From positions 26,658,996 to 26,722,995 of the forward strand of contig JAVLUZ010000154.1 of the NCBI GenBank assembly GCA_036768485.1: 64,000 nucleotides of DNA, read 5' to 3'. The DNA comes from Mermis nigrescens (Eukaryota > Nematoda > Enoplea > Mermithida > Mermithidae). The first letter of the stretch is position 1; every line of letters starts with the position of its first letter. Below the pieces are notes generated by a model. The model saw nothing but the letters and a program-made list of their open reading frames with translations. It searched no databases and had not been told where the DNA came from. This document shows positions 1 through 11,430 of this stretch, piece by piece. The translations under genes and the position numbers were made by a program.

Positions 1-3000
1 GTTTGCATCTCCCTAAATCTAGCTGACTTCTTTTATTCGAAATTTGAAGCCCCTGCTTTCTCGTTGCTCGTTGTGCTCATCATGTCATTAATTTCTATCA
101 GCTTTCCTGTCTCCAACGAGAGGAAAGAAAGTGTGCTACGTTTTTGGCTTGGCTTGGACACATAAGTTTTCTGGTGCTTCGTGCCTACTGCCTTGTAGTC
201 AATTTTTGTTGATTCCTCGAAAAATTTTGGTTGTACTTTATAGAATGAGATGGACTTTTAGATACTCTCAAAATAGCGCTTTCAATTCAATAAGTACTTA
301 CTAGAAATTTTTTCAGACTGTTCACGGTCTATAATTTTTCTGGTGCGTACTCGTACATAATTGTTTGCTTGTTGCATGCTTTTAGGAATTGGTTACGTCA
401 ATAAATATTGTTATAATGCAAACATTACACTATTAAAATCATGAGTCATAGAACAGTCATCCAAATTTGACATCGTCGTCATAATCCGGTATGATTCAAT
501 ATGTATTTAAAATGCTCTGAAGGATTTTGAGTTGCGTTATGGTTAGAAACGTGTATCCGGTTTGGAATTCTGCAAAGATTCTATCACATGACTTAAAGAA
601 GAGTGACATGTTTCGTTATTGAGCTGGAATGATTGCATATTTGTTGCTAGTATAACCTAAGCAGAGATTCACGGGCATTTATTTGAATTTTTCTAGAGAT
701 TGCTTTTTTGTTTGAACTTTTTTGCTACTTATCTAGAATTTATTATTCACATTTATTATTCAATTTATTATTCCTACCCGTGTTCTTGCTAACCATTCAC
801 TTGCATATAAGACTGTGAGCGAAGCGCTTTTAAGATGGCAATCTGAATTAATCTAAATTGACGTTGAGAAGGTTTTATTAATAAATGTAATTGGCGCTTG
901 TGATAATGAATGCCAACTAGCCGCTTATTTATTTGTTATTTGGTTATTTATTTGTTATGTTTTATATTTAGTTGTGTGTCCTACGTACATATCTATCTAC
1001 TCTTTTATCCCAATACATGCTTGCAATTTTCGTCCAAATCTAACGAAACATTACTAAAAGGTAGTCTTAAAAAAAATTTTTAGGCTACCTACAGAATTTC
1101 ACCTTGTCATTCCATTAATTTGCGAACAATAGGCTTATCCATGATTCACATTGTTTTCTGAATTCTGAGTAAACGGTTGTTGCGTCTTAATAGTTTGTAA
1201 TCACTTCATCCGTGATTTTGCTAAATGAATCAAAAATGCGATCCTTCGAGTTCGACGATCGAATTGTCACCACCATTTAGGTTGGACAGATTTTCACCCC
1301 CCCCCAAACCGCTACGTTTTTTAATCTCCTTCCCCGCGAAAAAGAGGAATTTCGACAACATTTGAGAAAATTTAAGTAAATAGAACAAAATATGGTCAAA
1401 AAATGAATATACTCTGGAAATTCTACACTTTTTTAAAACAGACTTTCTACGATTTTCTCTCTATAAATCGACAATTCTATGGAGTCGCAGCCATTTTGTG
1501 GTGGTCATTACTCGTTAGCCATTCTGGGGGTCTTACTAACTCACACAATCCCTCAAAAAGATGTATGAATATGTATTGTCTCTTTTTTGTTCTCTCATTT
1601 TAGCTACTTTAAGTATTACATACCTTAAATGAATAATATCTCGATTTCCGCAAAAATTAAAAAAGTCACTTACAAATTCGCCTTGGCGCATCTGATAGTC
1701 TGTTTTAATCTTTTTGCTCATTTTATGATCTCTTATTTTATTTATTTAGGAATTCATATGAATCCGTTTGATGGCTTCGCCTTCTGGTTTGATTATATTA
1801 ACATTCTTTGCTTCTTTCGAGAGTTTTCTTTTCATACTTTCGTAAAAATTCACCTGAGAATTAAAATACGCCCGTGTGTATTTTTAAAATCTGCATTTAC
1901 GTAAATAATTATCACTTCGGTAAAATGTATTCAGTCTTTTTCGATTGACTTTACCGACTTCACCCATCAGGCAAATTTAATGAACCTTTCATTCTTTTAC
2001 TCAATTAAAATTATTATAATTTGTGACCAGTCGATGAGGCGAATTAGCGCGCCATTGCCCTCTGCTGAGTTATTAATTGCACCTAACTAGCTTAGGCTTT
2101 TAAAGAGTCGTTTCAATTATAATTCGTCTCATTATGAGTACGTAATTATATCACTGCTCTGTTTTATTATTGCTGATCTGATCAATGAATGCGCCTTATT
2201 GACGGATGAGTTAGTGCTTCGTTTAGCTCAGAAATGTATATTTATGAAAAATGTACAATTAATTTTTCATTAGCACGTGTAATTCTTTGAAGATCGAAAC
2301 ATTTCATGCGAAAGTGTGTTTTTGACTAGCTATAAATTGTATAAGTGTACTTTAATCAAAATCTAAATATTTTCACTTAGCTGTTGAGCTGAATTTTTAA
2401 TTCCTTTATTCGCGAATAGAAACTTGCAAAAATCTAATGTTAGATTAAAAGAAACTAAGGAAATCGTCTGAATTACTTTTTTGTACAAGGTTCCTTTGTA
2501 CATGTACAAAGACGGCCCACAAAGATCTTTGTACATTTTGTACATGTAAATTTTAGGGTACCTTACCTTACCATACCATACCATAATAGTTTATTTTAGC
2601 CAATTTTTTGTGTTCTGTCAATGAACAATACAAAAATTTATCAATATAGCGCGATGCGCTAAAAAATTTTGATATCTGTACCAGTGTTTTTTAGCGCCAT
2701 CCCCATTTGCGCGGCTGCTAATGGCCAGGATAGAGCATTTACGCGCAAAGTCTATCATTATTGCATCAAAAAAACGTAGAACTGTTAGGAGATAGGCAAA
2801 AATAAGGTTTTTTTGGCGTTTTTCAATGAGCTCTATATGCTGCTGCCGACAAATTTCGAAAAAAATTCGAAAAATCGTCACCTCTTTCAACTCATACAAA
2901 AAAACCTAATCTTAAAGCTATCTATATATACGACTGATTTCTCTTTATGCAGTCCATGCTAGACTGAGTGATTTCTTTAAGCTATCTTTGCACTGAATTT

Positions 3001-3107
3001 TCGTGTATTGCAACAACAACAATACACAAACTCAATAACTAGACGCAGAACACCAAAAATTTTGGCATGTTTTCCATGTCTGCTGAAATTTAGGCTGTTT
3101 AGAAGAC
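1..3107. other. Non-coding region without recognised gene
   Basis: This AT-rich stretch holds only short open frames with no recognisable domain. At about 2473-2560 there is a fragment of the repeat family carrying CTTTGTACATGTACAAAG (full copies at 38.3, 41.9 and 55.9 kb), followed by a short TTACCATACCATACCATA run. From 2640 to 2900 a GCGCGATGCGC palindrome recalls the GC-rich motif of other repeats in the window. I see no promoter or exon I can support. Confidence 0.6.
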
Positions 3108-3113
3108 AACATA
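3108..3113. repeat. Target-site duplication (left) of palindromic element
   Basis: The hexamer AACATA directly precedes the first base of the long inverted repeat. The same hexamer directly follows its last base (7351-7356), as expected for a 6-bp duplication made on insertion. Confidence 0.7.
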
Positions 3114-3707
3114 AGTAGTACGGCCTGCCCCTTGAGCGTTACAATGCTTAAGCATAGCACATGCTTAAACATAGAGCCTCCATGAGGCGCTAAGCGTCTA
3201 CAATGGGGCCATACTACTACACAAAGGCATGAAGCGTCCAACAATGCACAGTCGGTTATCCAGGACGGGCGGAGCCAATTAATTTTAATTTGCATAAGTA
3301 GCTAGCAGCCTCCCCCATGCTACTGTTCTAATTTTAGATCAGTTTTAGTTTAACTATCTTGGTTGACTCGCTGACGATGAGTCATCATGGGTTCTATTTT
3401 TGAAACAAAAAATTTTAAAAAACCGGAAATTTCCGGTTTGACTGATACCAAAAATAGTCTCATCTCAAATTATGAAAGGAGAGAGCAGGCAAGAAAAATC
3501 GTTCTCCAAAATTATTGCTCTTTTGAAGTGCTTAATTTTTGCTCTTGATTTTACTTATTGAAATGGCTCCTGACATTGAAATGGAAGACCTTTAGTACGA
3601 CGCATAAAACATCATAAAACGGGTTAAACGCTTAATTATCGAAACTCTGCCCTTGTAGGCACGAAGCACCAAATTTCGGGTAAAAATTCTTTAGAATAGT
3701 GTACTGA

Positions 3708-4340
3708 TTATATTCTTAGCATTTTTATCCGATTTGGATAGTCTAGCAGAGCACTGCTAGACTCTTCAACAGATGTGACAACTTCATTATTGTCTTCTCG
3801 TTTCATCTGCTCATCCTCAAATAGATCGGCATTTTTGCGAATCAATTTTTTAAACATGTATTTTCGACTGGCCCAAGCTGTCTCATTAGCTTCCTTTTTT
3901 CCAAATTTTAATTCATACCGGTAAAAATTATTAGCGTTTTCTATTTCTTCCCTTAATTCGCTTTCATTTAGAGCATCTAGGAGTGAGTCATAAAAATCAT
4001 AGAGAATATGGATTTTATCAACAAAACTGCTGTAAAATGGCTCGGTTTGGAGGTCTTGTATACTGTTCGGAAAATCTTCAAAATCTGAAAGCACGGATGT
4101 TACTAAAAAGCGCCAAAACGGGTTAGTCCAACCACTTTCGATTACAGTCTCATTTGAGCTGCTTTCAGAATCTGAAGAATTTCCATTGTTACTGCCTTCA
4201 CTACTATCATCATCTGTCATTTGTTCAGACTCTGATGTATCATTCCTCTTTTGTGATATCCCATGCATGAGGTATTTGTGTCTTTTTAAAGTAAAATTAT
4301 TTAGCAATTGCTTACCGCAGATTTCACAGATTTTATTCAT
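3708..4340 (-). CDS. C2H2 zinc-finger protein, left-arm copy (function unknown)
   Basis: This is an intronless 210-codon frame. Residues about 5-26 form a single classical C2H2 finger (CEIC, 12 residues, then H-x4-H). Residues about 33-68 are Ser/Asp/Glu/Asn-rich and acidic, as in activation or disordered linkers. The remainder is a charged, probably helical region with aromatic residues (TNPFWRFLV, FYDSLLDAL, WASRKYMFKKLIRK). I do not recognise the family. The translation is identical to the copy in the right arm, so both are probably recent or kept alike by gene conversion. The chosen start is an ATG five codons before the first zinc-ligand cysteine. Upstream lies a short region with CACATTCTT half motifs, then the hairpin array, which may act as a shared bidirectional control region (inference). 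DNA binding to element ends or to the array is possible but unproven. Confidence 0.75.
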   Translation of the reverse strand: MNKICEICGKQLLNNFTLKRHKYLMHGISQKRNDTSESEQMTDDDSSEGSNNGNSSDSESSSNETVIESGWTNPFWRFLVTSVLSDFEDFPNSIQDLQTEPFYSSFVDKIHILYDFYDSLLDALNESELREEIENANNFYRYELKFGKKEANETAWASRKYMFKKLIRKNADLFEDEQMKREDNNEVVTSVEESSSALLDYPNRIKMLRI

Positions 4341-4687
4341 TTTGTCAACTATTCAAGATGTGGCATTCCTTAAATAAACTTTATTGCACATGTGATTCGC
4401 GTTTACATCACATTCTTGACGTAGAAGCTCACATTCTTCACAATAATGGTCACTACCGTCACTTCATTCAATTCTATAGCCTAGCATGCATTTTCTTCAT
4501 ATGCATAACGTTAAGCCTGGTTCTGAAGTGAAAATTATCGATGACAAAGTGCTCCAATTTTCGACAATATCTCCAAGAATCGCAATTTTGTCGGTAATAT
4601 CGTCAATACAACCTCACGCAGAAAGGTGGTTTGCTAGTCAGTTGTTAGCTGATGCAACTACAAATAGGTGATTTTTATGAAACGCGC

Positions 4688-5778
4688 CCAATTTTCAGAG
4701 GAATGTGACGATGTGATGGTTTTTGTGCAGAATGTGAGGATTTTGTGCACCTCACATTTTGCAGAAAAATCCACATTCCAAATTGTGCACCTCACATTCT
4801 GCACAAAAAGCATCACATCGTCACATTCCTCTGAAAATTGGGCGCGTTTGCTTTTAACTTATCAGTCGCCAAGGGCGAGAAGGTATGAACCTCCTGGTAT
4901 ACATTTTCAGAGGAATGTGACGATGTGATGGTTTTTGTGCAGAATGTGAGACCTCACAGTCTGCACAAAACCATCACATCGTCACATTCCTCTGAAAATG
5001 TATACCAGGAGGTTCATACCTTCTCGCCCTTGGCGACTGATAAGTTAAAAGCAAATGCGTCCAATTTTCAGAGGAATGTGACGATGTGATGCTTTGTGCA
5101 GAATGAGGTCTACATTCTGCACACCATCACATCGTCACATTCATGAAATGTATACCAGGAGATTCATACCTTCGCCCTTGGCGACTGATAAGTTAAGCAA
5201 ACGCACTCAGAGGATGTACATGGTGTTTTGTGCAGAATGTGAGACCTCACAGTCTGCACAAAAACCATCACATCGTCACATTCCTCTGAAAATTGGGCGC
5301 GTTGCTTTTAACTTATCAGTCGCCAAGGGCGAGAAGGTATGAACCTCCTGGTATACATTTTCAGAGGAATGTGACGATGTGATGGTTTTGTGCAGAATGT
5401 GAGACCTCACAGTCTGCACAAAAACCATCACATCGTCACATTCCTCTGAAAATGTATACCAGGAGGTTCATACCTTCTCGCCCTTGGCGACTGATAAGTT
5501 AAAAGCAAACGCGCCCAATTTTCAGAGGAATGTGACGATGTGATGCTTTGTGCAGAATGTGAGGTCTCACATTCTGCACAAAACCATCACATCGTCACAT
5601 TCCTCTGAAAATGTATACCAGTAGGTTCATGCCTTCTCGCCCTTGGCGACTGATAAGCTAAAGTAACGCGCCCAATTTTCAGAGGAATGTGACGATGTGA
5701 TGCTTTTGTGCAGAATGTGAGACCTCACAGTCTGCACAAAAACCATCACATCGTCACATTCCTCTGAAAATTGGGCGC
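4688..5778. repeat. Central array of about seven nested hairpins
   Basis: Units at roughly 4688-4855, 4908-5002, 5070-5148, 5208-5297, 5361-5452, 5513-5610 and 5678-5778 are each near-perfect palindromes with arms containing AGAGGAATGTGACGATGTGA and a CTGCACAAA/CCTCACA loop region. Spacers with TTATCAGTCGCCAAGGGCGA and CCTCCTGGTATAC alternate in orientation. Units 3 and 4 have small deletions. The array joins the two gene-bearing arms. Confidence 0.85.
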
Positions 5779-6121
5779 GTTTCATAAAAATCACCTATTT
5801 GTAGTTGCATCAGCTAACAACTGACTAGCAAACCACCTTTCTGCGTGAGGTTGTATTGACGATATTACCGACAAAATTGCGATTCTTGGAGATATTGTCG
5901 AAAATTGGAGCACTTTGTCATCGATAATTTTCACTTCAGAACCAGGCTTAACGTTATGCATATGAAGAAAATGCATGCTAGGCTATAGAATTGAATGAAG
6001 TGACGGTAGTGACCATTATTGTGAAGAATGTGAGCTTCTACGTCAAGAATGTGATGTAAACGCGAATCACATGTGCAATAAAGTTTATTTAAGGAATGCC
6101 ACATCTTGAATAGTTGACAAA

Positions 6122-6754
6122 ATGAATAAAATCTGTGAAATCTGCGGTAAGCAATTACTAAATAATTTTACTTTAAAAAGACACAAATACCTCATGCATG
6201 GGATATCACAAAAGAGGAATGATACATCAGAGTCTGAACAAATGACAGATGATGATAGTAGTGAAGGCAGTAACAATGGAAATTCTTCAGATTCTGAAAG
6301 CAGCTCAAATGAGACTGTAATCGAAAGTGGTTGGACTAACCCGTTTTGGCGCTTTTTAGTAACATCCGTGCTTTCAGATTTTGAAGATTTTCCGAACAGT
6401 ATACAAGACCTCCAAACCGAGCCATTTTACAGCAGTTTTGTTGATAAAATCCATATTCTCTATGATTTTTATGACTCACTCCTAGATGCTCTAAATGAAA
6501 GCGAATTAAGGGAAGAAATAGAAAACGCTAATAATTTTTACCGGTATGAATTAAAATTTGGAAAAAAGGAAGCTAATGAGACAGCTTGGGCCAGTCGAAA
6601 ATACATGTTTAAAAAATTGATTCGCAAAAATGCCGATCTATTTGAGGATGAGCAGATGAAACGAGAAGACAATAATGAAGTTGTCACATCTGTTGAAGAG
6701 TCTAGCAGTGCTCTGCTAGACTATCCAAATCGGATAAAAATGCTAAGAATATAA
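6122..6754 (+). CDS. C2H2 zinc-finger protein, right-arm copy (function unknown)
   Basis: This is the mirror-image copy of the left-arm gene: 210 codons, no intron, identical translation. It has one C2H2 finger near the N-terminus, then an acidic Ser-rich stretch, then a charged helical C-terminal half ending in PNRIKMLRI. The start ATG is preceded by TTGACAAA and an upstream region with TCAAGAATGTGATG-like motifs that echo the central hairpin repeat. It reads outward, away from the array and from its twin, and ends about 600 bp before the element terminus. The untranslated tail between gene and terminus is AT-rich. No family assignment is possible from the sequence alone. Conservation of two intact copies suggests function or very recent duplication. 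Confidence 0.75.
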   Translation: MNKICEICGKQLLNNFTLKRHKYLMHGISQKRNDTSESEQMTDDDSSEGSNNGNSSDSESSSNETVIESGWTNPFWRFLVTSVLSDFEDFPNSIQDLQTEPFYSSFVDKIHILYDFYDSLLDALNESELREEIENANNFYRYELKFGKKEANETAWASRKYMFKKLIRKNADLFEDEQMKREDNNEVVTSVEESSSALLDYPNRIKMLRI

Positions 6755-7350
6755 TCAGTACACTATTCTAAAGAATTTTTACCCGAAATTTGGTGCTTCG
6801 TGCCTACAAGGGCAGAGTTTCGATAATTAAGCGTTTAACCCGTTTTATGATGTTTTATGCGTCGTACTAAAGGTCTTCCATTTCAATGTCAGGAGCCATT
6901 TCAATAAGTAAAATCAAGAGCAAAAATTAAGCACTTCAAAAGAGCAATAATTTTGGAGAACGATTTTTCTTGCCTGCTCTCTCCTTTCATAATTTGAGAT
7001 GAGACTATTTTTGGTATCAGTCAAACCGGAAATTTCCGGTTTTTTAAAATTTTTTGTTTCAAAAATAGAACCCATGATGACTCATCGTCAGCGAGTCAAC
7101 CAAGATAGTTAAACTAAAACTGATCTAAAATTAGAACAGTAGCATGGGGGAGGCTGCTAGCTACTTATGCAAATTAAAATTAATTGGCTCCGCCCGTCCT
7201 GGATAACCGACTGTGCATTGTTGGACGCTTCATGCCTTTATGTGTAGTAGTATGACCCCATTGTAGACGCTTAGCGCCTCATGGAGGCTCTATGTTTAAG
7301 CATGTGCTATGCTTAAGCATTGTAACGCTCAAGGGGCAGGCCGTACTACT

Positions 7351-7356
7351 AACATA
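7351..7356. repeat. Target-site duplication (right) of palindromic element
   Basis: AACATA repeats the hexamer at 3108-3113 and immediately follows the terminal ACTACT of the element. Confidence 0.7.
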
Positions 7357-7637
7357 ATATAGAAATAATTAATCTGGTGCAAAGCGCCACAAAACATGGG
7401 TTTCGTTTCTGCAAAGTTACAAAAGCAGGTACTCGCTGATGAAATAAAAAACATTGAGATGGGAAAACAGAAATAATACATTTTTAACAAATTCGGCGCG
7501 AAGCGACGAAAAATTTTGGAAAACTTCCTTTTAAAATGCCGTAAAAATGTTTAAATTTCTACATTTTCGTCCAAAAAAGCCTTTGCGCAGGGCGCTAATG
7601 TACGAAATGTCTCATTAGCGCAGGTAAGATTTCCTTG

Positions 7638-8994
7638 ATGAGCCGACATTAGAGCGCGACGACATTAGAGCGCCGACATTAGAGCGCGCGACATTAGAGC
7701 GCAGCGACATTAGAGCGCGCGACATTAGAGCGCAGCCATAATAGATGTCTTTCACGTAACTTTACAAAACTTTTATGCTAATAAATGAAAGAATTCGCCG
7801 GTCAAAGCTTCACGGACAAAACGAGCATGCCTTTGAAAAAAGTTCTACTGTATCTTACACTCGAGACTATTTGCAACAATTCATATACTTTCCGATTCAG
7901 AATAGGATACGCTCTCTATTATAACGGTACAAAGTTAACTACCTACGCATGAATATCTCGGTATCAGGTAGTTATAAATGCATGTGGTTTCTTTTGTTTT
8001 GTAAAGCAATGAACAGACTTTTGAATTTTTTCTTTACTTTCTGGTTGAGTTGTACACTGGTTGAATTAGTGGATGTACGAAAGTAGAAATTTTGACTTTT
8101 TTATTTACCTTCGGAAAAAGGACAGTTACTTTTGAAGCAGTAGGTTTTGTGTAACGCCATTATACCCTTTTCACTTATTTTCTTGACACAGATTACGGTA
8201 TTCATTTTCACAATTTTTTTAAATCGTACGCATTTACTGTAAGTTGTGCAAATCAAGCGTGAAATTTATTGCTGCAGTAAACAATCATAAAACTGCAGTA
8301 AATAAACAAAAGATTAAAATTTGTGTAAACTTTTTCTGCATTTCTGTGTCAAGAAAACAAGTGAAAAGGGTATAGTTACATTAGAAAGTGCATGAAAAGC
8401 TACAAAATAATGTCCTAAAATGACACCCTTACTACCATAGTTTAAGAGCTGTAGGTATTATAACAGATCAGTCTACTCCATTGCACAAAAAATGTTTAAA
8501 TTAACGTCAAAATTTTTTTAAATAAGTAACACCTACAACTTTAAAACTAGCTTAGCAAGGGGTCGTTTGTAGACACTGTTTTGCAGAGCATTTATGTCAT
8601 TTACCAGCCACTTCTTAACCAAACAAGAAATTTAACTGATTTTCGTAATGTATGCTAGGTATTTTTGTACACCAATTTTTAGAAACGAAAAGTTACAAAT
8701 TTTTTTATGGGAAAGGAAAAGTCTATGTCTGCCTCCATGACGCACCATTGTAACTGCACTTTAATGCCGGCGCTCTAATGTCGTGCGCTCTAATGTTGCT
8801 GCGCTCTAATGTCGCGCGCTTTAATGTCGCGCGCTTTAATGTCGCTGCGCTCTAATGTCGCGCGCTTTAATGTCGCGCCTTCTAATGTCGCTGCCGCTGT
8901 AATGTCGCTATGCTGTAATGTCGCTGCGCTGTAACGTCGCTGCGCTGTAATGTCGCTGCGCTCTGATGTCGCGCGCTCTAATGTCTGTGTGCCA
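7638..8994. mobile_element. Foldback element FB1 (GACATTAGAGCGC repeat arms)
   Basis: A perfect 9-bp duplication ATTTCCTTG flanks it (7629-7637 and 8995-9003). The left arm (about 7645-7733) is an array of GACATTAGAGCGC units. The right arm (about 8766-8987) is a longer array of the reverse complement, with variants such as GCTGTAATGTC. The middle is AT-rich, without a coding frame, and contains a smaller MITE. A 9-bp TSD and variable repeat-built inverted ends fit Mutator-like or foldback elements. No transposase is present. Confidence 0.8.
8161..8374. mobile_element. Small TA-flanked MITE inside FB1
   Basis: Ends TATACCCTTTTCACTT and AAGTGAAAAGGGTATA are perfect 16-bp inverted repeats. A further 15 bp (ATTTTCTTGACACAG) matches its partner with one mismatch. 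The total is 214 bp with TA at both ends, as expected of Tc1/mariner-type MITEs. It is nested in the unique core of FB1. Confidence 0.65.
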
Positions 8995-9150
8995 ATTTCC
9001 TTGGCGCCGTGCTAATAAAAACAACAACAGTGATTTGTGCTGTTTTCAAGCAGCATTTACGGCTTTTTCATTGATGATTAGATCAGAAAACTTGACTGCT
9101 GAGAAGCGTTGAAAATTTTAGCGTTCTTTATTGTATTGAAACAATTCTTT

Positions 9151-9454
9151 CGAAAAATGAGCTTGCTAAGCGAGAGTTGTAAACTAAGAGGAGCTTAAAG
9201 TTTAAACCTACCATTAAATTATAAAGATAATAATAAAAGATTTAAAGCTTTAAGAAAAAGAAAAATGTGATCGTCCTATTCTCAATAATAATGTTTCATC
9301 ATATCCTTTAAATTTGTTTTAATTTACCACATTTTTCTTTTTCTTAAAGCTTTAAATCTTTTATTATTATCTTTATAATTTAATGGTAGGTTTAAACTTT
9401 AAGCTCCTCTTAGTTTACAACTCTCGCTTAGCAAGCTCATTTTTCGAAACTATT
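9151..9454. mobile_element. Miniature inverted Penelope-like element pair
   Basis: The left part (9151-9269) is the reverse complement of the 3' untranslated end of the Penelope-like elements found at 42.5-46.4 kb. The right part (9270-9454) is the same end in forward orientation, preceded by the last 16 codons of the ORF (RPILNNNVSSYPLNLF, stop at 9320-9322). Both 3' ends therefore point outward and share GAGCTTGCTAAGCGAG. This is a severely 5'-truncated copy with an inverted companion. Confidence 0.85.
9272..9322 (+). pseudogene. C-terminal remnant of Penelope-like ORF
   Basis: Sixteen codons plus stop match the C-terminus of the full Penelope-like protein (RPILNNNVSSYPLNLF). Everything upstream is missing. 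This is a dead 5' truncation. Confidence 0.8.
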
Positions 9455-11072
9455 CCTTCTTAATCAATCGAAACACAATTCTAAAGCTTTGTCAAATTTG
9501 TACAGAACAATTTAGACGGATATACCATTAGTTCAATTCAAGCTTAGGCTTTTAATAGACAGACAATACAAATAAATAAGATGATGCTAGGATATTTTGA
9601 CTGATTCAAGCTCCTAAACTCAATGCCGGAAGTTTTTTGCGTTTTAAGGCTCAATCTTAGCCATTATGAAGGCATACAGAACAGATAATTAATGGAAATT
9701 TTTGGAAAATCGAAATTTTTTCTCTTGTCTGCTCAAAAAATCTTTGTACATGTATAAAGACGGTCTCAAAAAATCTTCGTATATCCGGAGAAATCTTTGC
9801 CGATTACAAAAAGCATTGGTTTGAGCTTTAAACATTTTGTAAAAAATTGAAAGTAACTGGCTCAGAAACGTACCTAATTTTTTATCGATTTTTTCCAGGG
9901 AAGAACAACCGGCTTTCGCGGTGATGCGAGAACTTGATGTTTTATGTAGGCAAAACCTCATATTATTTTTATCGAACTCATGCACGCCATATATGTGTTC
10001 AGCAGGGAATATCACCGGATTTCGCATTTTTCTCATTTTCCGAGTGGCCGGCCAGTCAAAGAATAAATTTTTAAGTATTTTTATTTGAAATCATTCAATT
10101 GTATGTGTAGAATAAGAAATACGAGCAGATTTCACATTTTCACATTATTCGGATGGCTAGTCAAAGAATAAACTTTTTAGGTTGATTTTTGCGCATTTTT
10201 CATTAAGTCATAGCATTAATTCTGAGTGAAATCAATTTTCACGGCGCGTAATGCGCGTTGCTTCAGAGAAAATAAATTAGTTTGAGAGTCGTGTTCTATC
10301 CGTATGATCGAGCTCGATTTAGAAAAAATATGGTAAAAATTTCCGCCAGATAACAAGAATGTTCTCGCTCGGTACGCAGCGGTTTGCGCTGTAGTAAATA
10401 ACCAAATTAGTTTAGTCAAATTGTTTGAATAAAGAGGAACAGGAGGAGGAGGAGGAGGACATCGCTTCACTCTAGCTAATCGGCTTAAACACCCGGTGAA
10501 TAATTTGAACGAATGTAGCACGCATTATTGGAAACGTTGTTTTTTCAGACTTCCGTTTTCACCTTTACATTATGTACCTAACGTGCATATATTTATTTAT
10601 ATTTACTTGTACATTGGGCAAACGAATTATATCTATCTAAGCTGGTGGTTCCTCGAGGAATGAAAATTTTTTATCCTTTACATCCTTGGCCGCGTGTTAC
10701 GGAATGCAAAAACTGTCCAACTAATGTTCAATTGCTCGTAGCGTGTGATAACATTCTACTGTAGTATGAGCGATATGAATTAGCCCTAACTAAGCTGCTT
10801 TACGATTCTTTTTTCGGATCCTTCGCATTTAGTGCGTGTGTGTAGCTAACAATACTAGACATGTATACTGGCTGTAATCGCAACTAATGGTGCGCATAAT
10901 TGACTGTGTAGTAAAGCAGCTTAATAAGGCGAATTAGCTAAAACTTAGAAACTGAGGCCGCTCATTCGTGCTGCGGCATTTCCTCACGTATTACTCGTAC
11001 CTTCCGATTCAGTTGTTTCACAGCAATCCAATACTAATGCATAAGCTCAAACAACCGCGGCCCAGAAACGCT
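9455..11072. other. Non-coding region, fragments of repeats
   Basis: A fragment of the CTTTGTACAT repeat lies at about 9730-9790. A GAGGAGGAGGAGGA run lies near 10444. Short inverted copies of TAAGCTGCTTTAC (10793-10805) and GTAAAGCAGCTTA (10911-10923) could be the ends of a small decayed MITE. No convincing coding frame was found. Confidence 0.5.
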
Positions 11073-11430
11073 CTAATTTTTACTGCTCACTTCGAAAACT
11101 TTTACAACCGTACCGAGTACCTTAGGAATAAATCTATTGGGCTTTAGGATGAATTAGTAGTTGGTGGATATCTGTTTAATCATAATAACGGGTCTAATTT
11201 TTACTGCTCACTTCGAAAACTTTTACAACCGTACCGAGTACCTTGGAATGAACCTACTGGGCTTTAGGATGAATTAGTAGTTTGTGGATATCTGTTTAAT
11301 CATACTACCGTGTCTAATTTTGCTGCTCACTTCGAAAACTTTTACAACCGTACCGAGTACCTTGGAATGAACCTACTGGGCTTTAGGATGAATTAGTAGT
11401 TTGTGGATATCTGTTTGATCGTACTACCAA
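11073..11430. repeat. Tandem repeat, three units of about 120 bp
   Basis: Units begin with CTAATTTT at 11073, 11194 and 11314 and contain TTCGAAAACTTTTACAACCG and GGGCTTTAGGATGAATTAGT. Units two and three are closest to each other. There is no reading frame through the units. Confidence 0.9.

Larger units (their letters stand above)
3114..7350. mobile_element. 4.2-kb palindromic transposon-like element with two zinc-finger genes
   Basis: Termini are AGTAGTACGGCCTGCCCC and its exact reverse complement, flanked by the 6-bp duplication AACATA. The two arms (about 3114-4690 and 5775-7350, near 1.58 kb each) are almost identical in reverse complement, with only scattered differences such as around 3200/7250. 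Each arm encodes the same 210-residue C2H2 protein, transcribed outward. The centre (4688-5778) is an array of smaller hairpins. No transposase motif is recognisable. The structure resembles a giant foldback element. Alternatives are a hairpin-derived dimer of a shorter element, or an assembly-created palindrome. The clean TSD argues for real insertion. Confidence 0.8.

Noticed and set aside
1403..1904. Short frames near the start as possible genes
   Set aside because: Both strands are open in the same interval, composition is AT-driven, and there are no splice-linked neighbours.
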